From: Diadophis punctatus similis
Lineage: Eukaryota; Chordata; Lepidosauria; Squamata; Dipsadidae
DNA: 64,000 nt
Reading direction: 5' to 3'
NCBI GenBank assembly: GCA_023053685.1
Contig: JALIGW010000010.1
Location: 8,098,596-8,162,595, forward strand
The position numbers were made by a program, and so were the translations under genes. How positions within the stretch are numbered: position 1 is the first letter of the stretch; each line of letters starts with the position of its first letter. The notes beneath the pieces were generated by a model. It saw only the letters and a program-made list of their open reading frames with translations. It did not search any database and had not been told where the DNA came from. Below, piece by piece: positions 18,931 through 28,700 of this stretch.

Positions 18931-19609
18931 GATGACATTTGTGTCCAGATTTACATTAGTTTTTGAAAGACACGAGAATATTCCTGGAGAATTCAGGCAT
19001 ATATAATTTTGGCACATATAATTTTGACAATATCTGAATATGCACTTGTACAAAACTGCTCTGCTGTTTAGATGGACATGCTTGAGATAAATTATTTCTA
19101 ATTCAAAAGAACAATCAAATCCTAATCATCTGTAAATCAATAGTTTCATCAAAATACTCGAAGGCTCCTGGAACTGAACTGTCCTTAATTCCGAAGTGTA
19201 TTGATTTTGTTCTTTCACAATTTTCAAAATAGGATCGTTCTCCTTTTAATTCATGGGTTTTGCAGTGGGACCCCCTGAAAGTTGACATGCTTGGATTATT
19301 GTGTCAAAGCCAACTGTCTTCCCATTGGTAGTAAATATGTTGTCCTCCACCTTATTTATCAGTCCCCTCAAGGCTAGAACTGCAAAAGAGAAGAAAAAGC
19401 ACAATTATACATCTTGTCCTACCATTCGGCAATTTCTAAGTGCAAATTATCCTTTGTTTTTGCAACAGCCACACCATGCATTGCATAAACTACATACATT
19501 TGAATTAATCCAGGTCTCTGATGTCCCTCTATAAATCTGTCCCATTTCCATACTAATCTAAAAATATCTCTCTAAATGAAAATTCAGATTTAAATGTTTT
19601 GGAGTCAGT
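18931..19609. other. Interval with no recognisable gene
   Basis: AT-rich. A frame of 77 codons at 19301-19534 has no recognisable domain. Confidence 0.4.
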
Positions 19610-20092
19610 TTTGGAGTTTCAGCCCCCATAATACTTGTCTACCCATGTTGGAAGTGTTTGAACTTTGTGTTTGCACTTTGGAAAAAGTGCAAAGAAGAGC
19701 AACTAAGATGAGTAAAGGCCTGGAGACAAAAACATATCAAAAGCAGTTGCAGGATTTGGGTTTGTTTAGTCTAGAGAAAAGAAGGATTAAGGGGGACGAT
19801 AGCAGTATTCTAGTATTTGGGAGGTTGCCACAAAGAGGAGGTTAACTTATTTTTCAAAGCACCAGAGGGAAGGAGAAGAAACAATGGATGGAAACTAATC
19901 AAGGAGAGAAGCAACCTGGAATTAAGGAGAAACTTCCTAACAGTGAGAACAATTAATCAGTGGAACAGCTTGCCGTTAGAAATTGTGGGTGCTCCAACAC
20001 TGGAGATTTTTAAGAAGAGATTGGACAGCCACGTCTGAAATTGTATAGGGTCTCCTGCTTGACAGGGGGTTGGACTAGAAGACCTCAGAGCT
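19610..20092 (+). pseudogene. CR1-type LINE: ORF2 C-terminus and 3' UTR
   Basis: The frame 19594-19845 gives [20 protein letters not shown], then [19 protein letters not shown]. After a frameshift near 19830, 19817-20038 gives NLELRRNFLTVRTINQWNSL, PLEIVGAPTLEIFKKRLDSH. These are the conserved C-terminal blocks of CR1 ORF2. The 3' UTR (GGTCTCCTGCTTGACAGGGG, GGACTAGAAGACCTC) is cut at 20092 where a SINE begins. A 5'-truncated, inactive copy. Confidence 0.85.
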
Positions 20093-20096
20093 CTAC

Positions 20097-20225
20097 ACCA
20101 CGGTGGTGCAGTACTGCAGGCTACTTCTGCTGACTACCTGCTGCCTGCAATTTGGCAGTTCAAATCTCACCAGGTTCAAGTTTAACTCAGCCTTCCATCC
20201 TTCTGAGGTGGGTAAAATGAGGACT
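20097..20225 (+). mobile_element. tRNA-derived SINE, 3' truncated
   Basis: Promoter-like A box (GGTGGTGCAGTACTGCAGGC) and B box (GGCAGTTCAAATCTCACC) of a tRNA-derived head, followed by GACTCAGCCTTCCATCCTTC-like body sequence (here AACTCAGCCTTCCATCCTTC) and GAGGTGGGTAAAATGAGGAC. The usual tail is missing. The boxes are internal polymerase III elements; there is no intact tRNA fold. Confidence 0.75.
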
Positions 20226-20612
20226 CAGCTGCTCTTTTGGAAGTTTACCATAGAAAATTTAAGATCAAAATTATCAAAACAAACATGGATTAAAACTAAA
20301 AATAGGACAGTCCAATCAAAAAGCTTTCCAGGGCACTCAACCTCCAAACATTTATTCAAATATTTTTGAATATGTTAAAACTTAATTATTTAATTTGATT
20401 TCGAAAATGGTTACACCTCTGATTTCCAAATATGAAAATAAATCTCTTACTTTTATGTTTGAAAATGTACGTGCAAAGCTTCCTTCTCAAAAAGCAATGG
20501 AGAGACCAAATACTGTAAATGCAAGCTTTTAGAGGAAATGAAGCCTATCTCACCACCCCTTTTCAAAACATATTATTTTTTGCCTCTCATGAAAGTTACT
20601 CCTGGCAGCAGG
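20226..20612. other. Interval with no recognisable gene
   Basis: AT-rich sequence between the SINE and the second TIR transposon; no supportable feature. Confidence 0.4.
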
Positions 20613-20614
20613 TA

Positions 20615-21537
20615 CCGTATTTTTTGAAGTATAAGACGCACCTTGGATGCGTCTTATACACCGAATGCAACCCCACCCACCCAGCCACCCTCACCCTTTG
20701 CTTCTGTCTTCCAGCAACTTACCTATTTGCAGCAAACAGGAAAGAGCCTGTAAAGCCAAGCAAGTCACAAGCAGCTTCCCGATCTACAGCTGATTAGGTT
20801 TGCCACGTGGGAAAATGAAAGTGAAACTAACTGCAAAGAGGCAAATAGCTGGGAGAGACACGCAGATTTTTATTTTTTGCTGAACTGGATGGAAGGGGGT
20901 AAGTGAATAACTATAAATGTCTGTAGAATGTTCAAATTATTAGACTTAATTTTTAAAGACTGCTTTATTATTGTTCTAGAGCCAGGGGTCTCCAACCTTT
21001 GTTAGCTTTGCTGGCTGTGGAATTCTGGGAGTTGAAGTCCACAAGTCTTAAAGTTGCTAAGGTTGGAGATCCCTGTAAATCTAGACAACAAAATAAAGAA
21101 GCTTTTTAAAATAAATGCTTGCTCTAAAGAGGCCCAGTGCTATTGTATCTTCTTTTAAATAATAGAGAATAATGTATACTTCCAGAAATTTTAATTAATT
21201 TTAACAGCTCTGTACAAGTATAGTATGAAATGTAACAGTGTCCTGTTTAGTATTAGAGTTTAGTTACCTTGGAGTAGATCTATTTAAATAATTGGGAAGA
21301 GTTAGTGTGACTACATTTAAGAAAACTTTCTGGCATAATGTACATTTCTCCAATTCTTTGCTATTTCTATGGGTCAGGCACACATGCACAGAAATACACA
21401 GCAAACAGTGTATATCATCTGTGCTATTTGCTGTTTGGCAAATTGCTTGGAGGCAGAGGCCTTTTTTCCTTGTTTTCCTCCCCCAAAACTAAGGTGCGTC
21501 TTATACTTCAGTGCGTCTTATACTCCGAAAAATACGA
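20615..21537 (-). mobile_element. Non-autonomous TIR DNA transposon, copy 2 (TA target site)
   Basis: Same family as 8813-9738: ends CCGTATTTTTTGAAGTATAA and a right end complementary to CCGTATTTTTCGGAGTATAA, with TA at 20613-20614 and 21538-21539. Here the doubled terminal module (GTGCGTCTTATAC) and the AACTAAGGTGCGTCTTATAC subterminal block are at the right end, so orientation is opposite to copy 1. The interior is mostly different and lacks the 148-bp array, but one AAAGAGCCTG block resembles a single unit. No transposase frame. A MITE sits inside at 20983. Confidence 0.8.
20983..21075. mobile_element. Small hAT-like MITE nested in the TIR transposon
   Basis: 93 bp with ends CAGGGGTCTCCAACCTT and AAGGTTGGAGATCCCTG (inverted repeats) around a short body TTCTGGGAGTTGAAGTCCAC. 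This hairpin-like element is common in squamate DNA. A clean 8-bp target duplication is not visible. Confidence 0.7.
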
Positions 21538-21559
21538 TATTTGTTTTACAGTTTTGGTC

Positions 21560-22035
21560 TCGGTAATTCTAGGAATAGAGAAAGCAAGCTGTTCTGTCCC
21601 CACGGGTATGCCCCCCAAAATAAGATGCACGGGAATGAATTGGGAATAATACTCTTTTACTTCCAATAAAGTCTTAGCAAGAGTTAAATCTTTTCAAAAG
21701 AATATCAGGTATTAATGAGTTATTTACACAAGGCCATCTCAGTAGTTGGCTAGAGTCCCAGAAAGCAGGAAGATAGTGTTATCTCAACTCACGTAGGTTG
21801 GCAGAAACCCAAGTCCAATTAGCACAGGAAAAATGTTCACTTTTTAGAATACAAGCCGAAGACACAAATCGAGATCAAGATGCTGGAAACACAGAACGGG
21901 GTTGTTCTCTGCAATGAAGCCCCTCGTGACAGACCCTTAAATACCCTCAGGGCATGGACAAGACCTGTAGTACTACTCACGAGGAAGCCTCCTCCTGATT
22001 AGCCACTCATGTCTCTTTGAGGACCTGCATGCTCT
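21560..22035 (-). mobile_element. Probable LTR of the second Gypsy element
   Basis: Lies directly downstream (minus strand) of the pol tail. On minus it contains a TATA-like GGGTATTTAAGGG box at about 21935-21947. Both ends are estimates, since no partner LTR is in the window. Confidence 0.35.
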
Positions 22036-22723
22036 GGCATCAAGAAGAGGCTCCCCCTCTTCTCCTGAGTCACTAATCTCAGGAGATGCATCAGGAGATG
22101 CATTGTTCACCAGCCTCTGACCCCACATCCTCTTCACTCTCCGTCTCTGGTGCCAGGAACACTGGTCTTCTGTACTGCACCCCCACTACCTCCGATTCCT
22201 TGGGATTGGCTGCTAAGTGCACTGGACTCGACCTGGCCACAACACTATCCCTCACCGCAGGGCCCTTCCCCTGGGTATGATGGTCGGGACGTGGTTTGGA
22301 TGGAAAGCGCTCGTGGAATGCCCAAACCAAATCAGGGGCGTGGAACGAGGATGCATCCTCCCACAAGAACTCCTCCGGCTCATGATCCTTCCATTCAACA
22401 AGATATTGGAAACGGCCCTTCAGCCAACAGGAGTCTTGAATGCTGGCGACTTCGAACTGTGCCGGTGGTTGTGCTGCGGAACAGAGTGGGCAGGCAGGAC
22501 GAGCGGGGACAAGTAGAGAGCAATGAAAAACGGGATGCACCTGAAGCGTGCGGGGCAAAGTGAGGCGATAGGCCACTGGGATGATGACTGCTTCAATCGG
22601 AAAGGGACCCAGGAATCGACGATCGAGCTTACGACTTGGGTGGCCGGTGGGGAGATGTTTCGTGGATAACCAGACATGATCCCCTATCTCCAAAGGCGGT
22701 ACAGCTCGTCGGGAGCAGTCCAC
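22036..22723 (-). pseudogene. pol: Ty3/Gypsy integrase C-terminus with chromodomain (second element)
   Basis: Minus-strand frame 22091-22723: RRAVPPLEIGDHVWLSTKHL, KLDRRFLGPFPI (the GPF/Y module), VHPVFHCSLLVP, then a chromodomain (ASIQDSCWLKGRFQYLVEW, DHEPEEFLWE, WAFHERFPSKP) and an acidic tail. A 12-bp tandem duplication (TCAGGAGATGCA on plus, near 22080-22104) sits at the stop. The tail homologous to 1-200 continues in another frame to a stop at 21973, so the original protein was longer. Joined by a frameshift to the integrase fragment upstream. Confidence 0.85.
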
Positions 22724-23041
22724 GAACCTCTTTGGCTTGGTTGAGTTGATGTTTCACCAGTTGGTGCACAGCCTGAAGCTCTGATAAAAACTCATCGGCT
22801 GCGGGAACTGGAGAGTCCAAGAGTGTGAGGGGGAAAAAGCAGGGGTGGTAGCCCAGGTTAGCGTAAAACGGAATGGTTTGGGTGGATGAATGCTGCAAAT
22901 TATTAAAGGCAAATTCTGTGATGGGGATGTACTCGTTCCAGTTGTTCTGCTGCAGATTCACAAAGCACCGCAGATATTGTTCCAGGATGCCAATGACTTT
23001 CTCCGTACCCCCATTGGTTTCCGGATGATGGGAGGACAGAC
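22629..23041 (-). pseudogene. pol: Ty3/Gypsy integrase core, 3' part, truncated by satellite
   Basis: Minus strand: HGLSSHHPETNGGTEKVIGI, LEQYLRCFVNLQQNNWNEY, FAFNNLQHSSTQTIPFYANL. This is the end of the integrase catalytic core, including the Glu of the DDE triad in ETNGGTEK. A frameshift near 22730 separates it from the chromodomain part. Upstream of HGLSS the sequence is satellite monomer, so the first two catalytic Asp residues and the rest of pol are missing. The first 27 or so residues of the apparent frame (23043-23123) are satellite, not Gypsy. Confidence 0.85.
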
Positions 23042-23152
23042 CGTGGGGAACAGGAATATGTGTTTCATTTTCATTTCTGAGGTCTGTGTCAAAAGTGAAG
23101 TTTTTTGGCTGAATTGAGTCCAAATTCTGTGATATACCTTGGGCTATCTCTT
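23042..23152. repeat. Left edge of the satellite array (one partial monomer)
   Basis: GGAACAGGAATATGTGTTTC, TCTGTGTCAAAAGTGAAG and TGGCTGAATTGAGTCC match the satellite monomer in order. It joins Gypsy integrase at about 23041 and continues at 25732 beyond the L1 insertion. Confidence 0.85.
23138..23152. repeat. Target-site duplication, left copy
   Basis: CTTGGGCTATCTCTT, identical to 25732-25746, flanks the L1-type insertion. The sequence is part of the satellite monomer. Confidence 0.9.
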
Positions 23153-23217
23153 TTTTTTTCTTTTAAAAAGTTTTATTAGTACAAAGTATTATTAGTACAA
23201 AGTACAAGCATTTTTCT

Positions 23218-23300
23218 TTTCTCCCCCCTCCCCCCTAACCCCACCTCTCCCCCCTCCCCCTCACCCCCAACCCCTCCTCCCCATCCCTTCCCCTCCCTGG
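23218..23300 (-). other. Polypurine tract in the L1 3' UTR
   Basis: Almost uninterrupted C and T on plus (CCCCCCTCCCCCCTAACC and similar), that is G-rich on the element strand, with several G-runs. Such tracts are typical of L1 3' UTRs and could form G-quadruplexes. Confidence 0.7.
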
Positions 23301-23955
23301 ACTTCCCAGAACATACACAGGGTATAATATAGTTTACACAAATGCAAAACTAAAATATGCTAACAAATTATTAACTTCCAAATATCAAAAACTCTTAACT
23401 CCTTATACAGTAAATTAAACAAAAAAATTAAGTTGAAATATGCCCTTCCTCGTCTATTTTAGTCCATTCATCTTCTCCTTTATCAGGTATATCATTTAAA
23501 TAATCTTTAACATGTTCTAAAATTTTTGCCCTTTACAATATTAATTTTAAATAAGTCTTCCTCTTGCAGTTTTATGCCACCAACACCTGGCAGCAATTAT
23601 TAAATTCCAAACCAACTTAACCAAATCTAAAAATATTTAACAACATCACATTCATTTGATCTCTATTACATTAGATTACAACCTATACTTATTTCCACCT
23701 CTAATATAATTTTAATCTTATTCTCTACCAATTTAATCTCTATTACAATAACTATCCTCTATTCTTATTCCCCAAACTGTAAAATTAATTTAATCTTATT
23801 ATTTAAACCAATTTAATCTCTATTACATTACTTTACCTTCTATAATTATTCCCCATAAGTAATCTTGTAATCTAATTTCTGTAAACTTAAACAGCCTCAT
23901 ATACATTTAAACTTTATTCTTATTTCTTTTACATTATCCTACTATTAGTAAAATG

Positions 23956-25148
23956 TCAATTCTCAATTCTTCTCCCCTTAAATATTTCATTAAGTTGGCA
24001 TCTGAAGATATGTTTATCCATTTTTGCTTCATTTGGAGGAGTTGAGGACTGAAGTCGGTAATTTAAATCTTCGCTTTCAACCTTTACTTCACTAATCTGT
24101 CTTAAATCCTTTGTATCTTCTTGAGTTCCTTTCTGTTGCGAAACCACCAGTATTCCTCTCCCTCTTCTTTAATTTCCTCATATCTTTTGTCTTCTTCACT
24201 TTCAATCTTTACCTCTTTAATTTGTCTTGGGTCCTTTGGTTCTTCTTGACTTTTCAGGATTCCTTTCTGTTCCTCATTTCTTTTGTCTTCTGGTGACTTT
24301 GGTCTCTCAACCTTTAACACGTTGGCAAAAAAATCTTTTACTTCGCAGATCGTAATAAGTCTGTATCTTTTTCCCCTAAAGGTAACAGATAGTCCAGCCG
24401 GGATTTCCAATTTATATCGTATCTGTTGCTTTTTTAATTCTGCCACCAGAAAAGTATAACCTTTACGTGCTTTTAATATTTTTGGAGGAATTTCCTTAAA
24501 CGTCAGAACCTCTTGTTCTTCCACCTTAAGATTGTTTTTATAAGTCACCTGTAAGATTCGATGTCGCAGTGTCCTTGTGGTAAAATATACTACAATGTCT
24601 CTTGGTAAATGATTTTTTCTGGCAAACCAAGAATTAGCCCAGAATACTTTTTCAATCTGCCATTCCAATTCGACTTTTGTTTCCCCCAAGATCTTCACCC
24701 AGGATGTTTTCTTTTAAAGTTTCTTGATTATTCCTTGATCATCCAGGATCTTTTCTTTTAAATTTTCTTGATTATTTTCTTTTGCCCCCCGTAGCTGTAA
24801 GGCAAATTCCATGTCTTTATATTGAAACATTGTTAATTCTGCCTCAGTTCCATCAATTTTATTCTGGATCTCAGTTACTTTTTCAACCAAAGTCCCAGTA
24901 GACTGTTTAATTTGAGCCACGTCTTATCCCAATAAGTCCATATTAACTGCCAAAGCTTTAAGATTGTCTCTGGTTTGTTGAGTCTGAGAAACAAACTCCT
25001 CTGAGACAGCTTGTATTTTTTCATTAATTTCAGTAATTTTTCCATTAATTTCTTTAATTTTTTTATTAACAATATTTGTGGGAAGATTTTCAATTTTTCC
25101 TATTTCTTTAAAAGAAACATTCTTTGCCACTTTTAAAGACATCTTCAA
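23956..25148 (-). pseudogene. L1 ORF1 (RNA-binding protein), broken
   Basis: ORF1 protein coats L1 RNA as a trimer. Minus strand from 25148: a Lys/Glu/Ile-rich coiled coil (KIKEINGKITEINEKIQAVS) in 24924-25148; after an in-frame TAA, 24714-24920 completes the coil and begins the RRM (YKDMEFALQLRGAKE, NLKEKILDD). After a further stop and frameshift, 24102-24698 gives the rest of the RRM and the C-terminal domain (SWFARKNHLPRDIVVYFTTR, FKEIPPKILKARKGYTFLV, GLSVTFRGKRYRL). A Lys/Glu-rich repetitive tail (PKDPRQIKEVKIESEEDKRY, then after a frameshift KDLRQISEVKVESEDLNYRL) ends near 23950. The tail repeats a PRQIKEVKIESE-like block at least twice. Three disruptions make it inactive. Confidence 0.85.
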
Positions 25149-25731
25149 TTTGTATTAATTCTTGTATAACCAAAAAACAAAGTTAATCAAAGAAGAGAGC
25201 AAAAAACAAAAGGAGTTCTCACCAACATCTGTTAACAATCAGAACTCTCAATATCTTCAGTAGCTTTCGCTTTCTCCATGCCTTTCAAATTCCAAGCGCC
25301 ATCTTTAGCTACTTTGTTGCTTCCCAAATAATCCAAAAAGCAACACCGGAGTTAGGTAAGAATACTTGCTTTCAGATTCTCCTGGTATGTTCCGTCTGCT
25401 GCATTGTTTAGAGTAATAAAGTAATAAAACCATTTGTCACCAACAGAGATGGTCGCGGCTTCTTGCTCCGCTAAAAACAAGCGGAGGCATTCCAGGACCG
25501 GAGCTATGACAGGCTTCAAGGGAGCCCTCGCCCTTTGCACCCCAGAGCTTCTTCTGGGGTGTTAGGGGGGCTCTACCTCTGCCCATCTGCTCTTCTCCCC
25601 TCCCTTTGCCCGGACGGGAATTTCCAAGCCGCCAGACAGATGATGTGGCTTATCTGGCGGCTTTTACGGAGCCTGGAATGGAGCGCCCATAAAGAGCGTC
25701 CAGCGAAGCTCGCGGCGCCACCGGAAGTCAT

Positions 25732-28700
25732 CTTGGGCTATCTCTTGAGGGAAAGCTCGGATATGAAAATGAAGCGGTAATTCGGCTTTCCAGATTGTGG
25801 GGAAGAGAAATATTTGTTTCTTTTTCATTTCTGATGTCTGTATCAAAAGTGAAGTTTCCTGGCTGAATTGTGCCCCAAGGTGAGAATTGTGGCCCAAGGT
25901 AAATTCTTTGATATGGCATGGGCTAATTTCTCAGGAAAAGCTCTGATCTGAAAATGCTGAGAGATTTTGGATTTCCAGATATGTCTTTCTCATTTCTGAG
26001 CTCTGTGTCCAAAGTGAAGTTTTCTGGCTGAATTGAGTCCTAAGGCAAATTCTGTGATATGGCTTTTGCTAACTCCTGAGGGAAAGCTCGGATCTGATAA
26101 TTGTGTGAGATATTTGGTTTCCAGAACTAAGGGCACATGAATATATGTCTCTTTCTCATTTCTGAGCTCTGAGACAAAAGTGAAGTTTTCTGTCTGAATT
26201 GAGTCAAAATGAAAATTCTGAGTCATTTGGCAAACTCTGAGTTACGCCTTGGGCTAACTCCTCAGGGGAAGCTCGGATCTGTAAATGGTGTGAGATTTTG
26301 AATTTCCAGAACTTAGGGGAAATGAATATGTGCGTCTTTCTCATTTCTGAGCTCTGTTTCAAATGTGAAGAGAATAGTGAGGATCTGTGTCAAAAGTGAA
26401 GAGAATTGTCACAGAAAAGTGTGAGAAATCATCTTTCTAGACTTTGGGGAACATGAATATGTGATTTTTTGTCATTTCTGAGTTCTGTGTCAAAAGTGAA
26501 ATTTTCTGGCTGAATTGAATTCTAAGGTAAATTCTGTGAAATGGCTTGGGCAAACTCCTCAGGGAAAGCTCTGATCTGATGATGCTGTGAAATTTTGGAT
26601 TTCCAGAATTCAGATTTCAGGCAAATTCTGAGTTTCGCCTTGGGCTCACTCCTCAGCTCGGATTTCAAAATTGTGTGAGAATTCAACTTGACAGACCTTA
26701 GGGAACATGCATATGTGTTCATTTCATTTCTGAGCTCTGTCTCAAAAGAAGTTTTCTGTCTGAATTGAGTCCTAAGGCAAATTCTGTGATATGGCTTTGG
26801 CTAACTCCTCAGCGAAACCTCGGATATGAAAATTGTTTTTCTGGCTTTCCAGATCCTAGCGAACATGAACATGTGTTTCTTTGTCATTTCTGAGCTCTGT
26901 GTCAAATGTGAAGTTTTCTGGCTTAATTGAGTGCTAAGGCAAATTCTGAGTTGTAAGTTAAATTCTGAGTTACGCCTTGGGCTAACTCCTCAGGGAAATC
27001 TCGGATCTGAAAATGGTGTGAGATTTTGAATTTCCAGAACTTAGGGAAAATGAATATGTGTGTCTTTCTCATTTCTGAGCTCTGTGTCAAATGTGAAAAG
27101 AATTGTCACACAAAAGTCAAGAGGGAAGGTTTCTGGCTGAATTGAGTCACATGTTAAATTCTGTGATATGGCATGGGCTTACTTCTCAGAAAGTTCGGAT
27201 CTGAAAATCTGTGTTTCTGGCTTTCCAGACCCTAGGGAACATGCATATGTGTTCATTTCATTTCTGAGCTCTGTCTCAAAAGTGAAGTTTTCTGGCTGAA
27301 TTGAATTCTAAGGTAAATTCTGTGAAATGGCTTGGGCTAACTCCTCAGGGAAAGCTCTGATCTGAAAATTGTGTGAGATTTTGGATTTCCAGACCTTAGG
27401 GAACATGAATATGTGCTTCTTTTTCATTTCTGAGCTCTGTGTCAAAAGTGAAGTTTTCTGCCTCTTGAGTGCTAAGGCAAATTCTGAGTTGTAAGTTAAA
27501 TTCTGAGTTACGCCTTTGGGCTAACTCCTCAGGGAAAGCAAGGATCTGAAAATGGTGTGAGAATTCAACTTGACAGACCTTATGGAACATGAATATGTGC
27601 TTCTTTTTCATTTCTGAGCTCTGTGTCAAAAGTGAAGTTTTCTGGCTTAATTGAGTCCTAAGGCAAATTCTGAGTCGTAAGGCAAATTCTGAATTTCGCC
27701 TTGGGCGAACACCTCAGCGAAAGCTCGGATCTGAAAATTGTTTGATTCTGGCTTTCCAGATCCTAGGGAACATGAACATGTGTGTCATTTCTAAGCTCTG
27801 TGTCAAAAGTGATGTTTTCTGGCTGAATTGAATTCTAAGGTAAATTCTTTGAAATTGCTTGGGCTAACTCGTCAGGGAAATCTCTGATCTGAAAATACTG
27901 TGAGATTTTGGATTTCCAGACCTTAGGGAACATGAATATGTGTTTCTTTTCCATTTTTGAGTTCTGTGTCAAAAGTGAGGTTTTCTGGCTGAATTGAGTC
28001 CTAAGGCAAATTCTGTGAAATGGCTTGGGCTAACTCCTCAGGGAAAGCTCGGATCTGAATATGGGGTTCTTTCCACACCCTAGTGAACATGTATATGTGT
28101 TTATTTTTCATTTCTGAGCTCTGTGTCAAAAGTGAAGTTTTCTGGCTGAATTGAATTCTAAGGTAAATTCTGTGAAATGGCTTGGGCTAACTCCTCAGGG
28201 AAAGCTCTGATCTGAAAATGCTGTGAGATTTTGCATTTCCAGACATGTGTGTTTCTCATTTCTGAGCTCCTCAGCTCGGATTTGAAAATAGTATTCAACT
28301 CTCCAGACCTTAGGGAACATGAATATGTGTTTCTTTTCCATTTCTGACCTGCGTCAAGAGGGAGGGTTTCTGGCTGAATTGAGTCACATGCTAAATTCTG
28401 TGATATGGCATGGGCTTACTTCTCAGATACGGATCTGAAAATCTGTGATTTTGGCTTTCCAGACCCTAGGGAACATGAATATGTGTTTCTTTTCCATTTT
28501 TGACTTCTGTGTCAAAAGTGAGGTTTTCTGGCTGATTTGAGTCCTAAGGCAAATTCTGAGTCGTAAGGCAAATTCTGAGTTTCGCCTTGGACTCACTCCT
28601 CAGCTCGGATTTGAAAATAGTGTGAGAATTCAACTTGACAGACCTTAGGGAACACGAATATGTGTTTATTTCATTTCTGAGCTCTGTGTCAAATGAAGAG

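Larger units (their letters stand above)
23153..25731 (-). mobile_element. ORF1-only L1-type element (half-L1-like) inserted in satellite
   Basis: Minus-strand insertion of about 2.58 kb bounded by a 15-bp target duplication. In order on minus: GC-rich 5' UTR (about 25731-25150), ORF1 (25148 to about 23950), a 3' UTR with a G-rich polypurine stretch (23218-23300, C-rich on plus) and a poly(A) end (T-run at 23151-23159). There is no ORF2. The compact order 5' UTR, ORF1, 3' UTR, poly(A) resembles mammalian half-L1 elements; mobilisation would need reverse transcriptase from a full L1. Confidence 0.85.

Noticed and set aside
18699..19053. Ser/Leu/Tyr/Ile-rich frames
   Set aside because: They are translations of the GATA/GAGA microsatellite on the opposite strand.
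20097..20225. tRNA gene
   Set aside because: A- and B-box-like motifs are present, but the flanking arms do not pair and the sequence continues as a SINE body.
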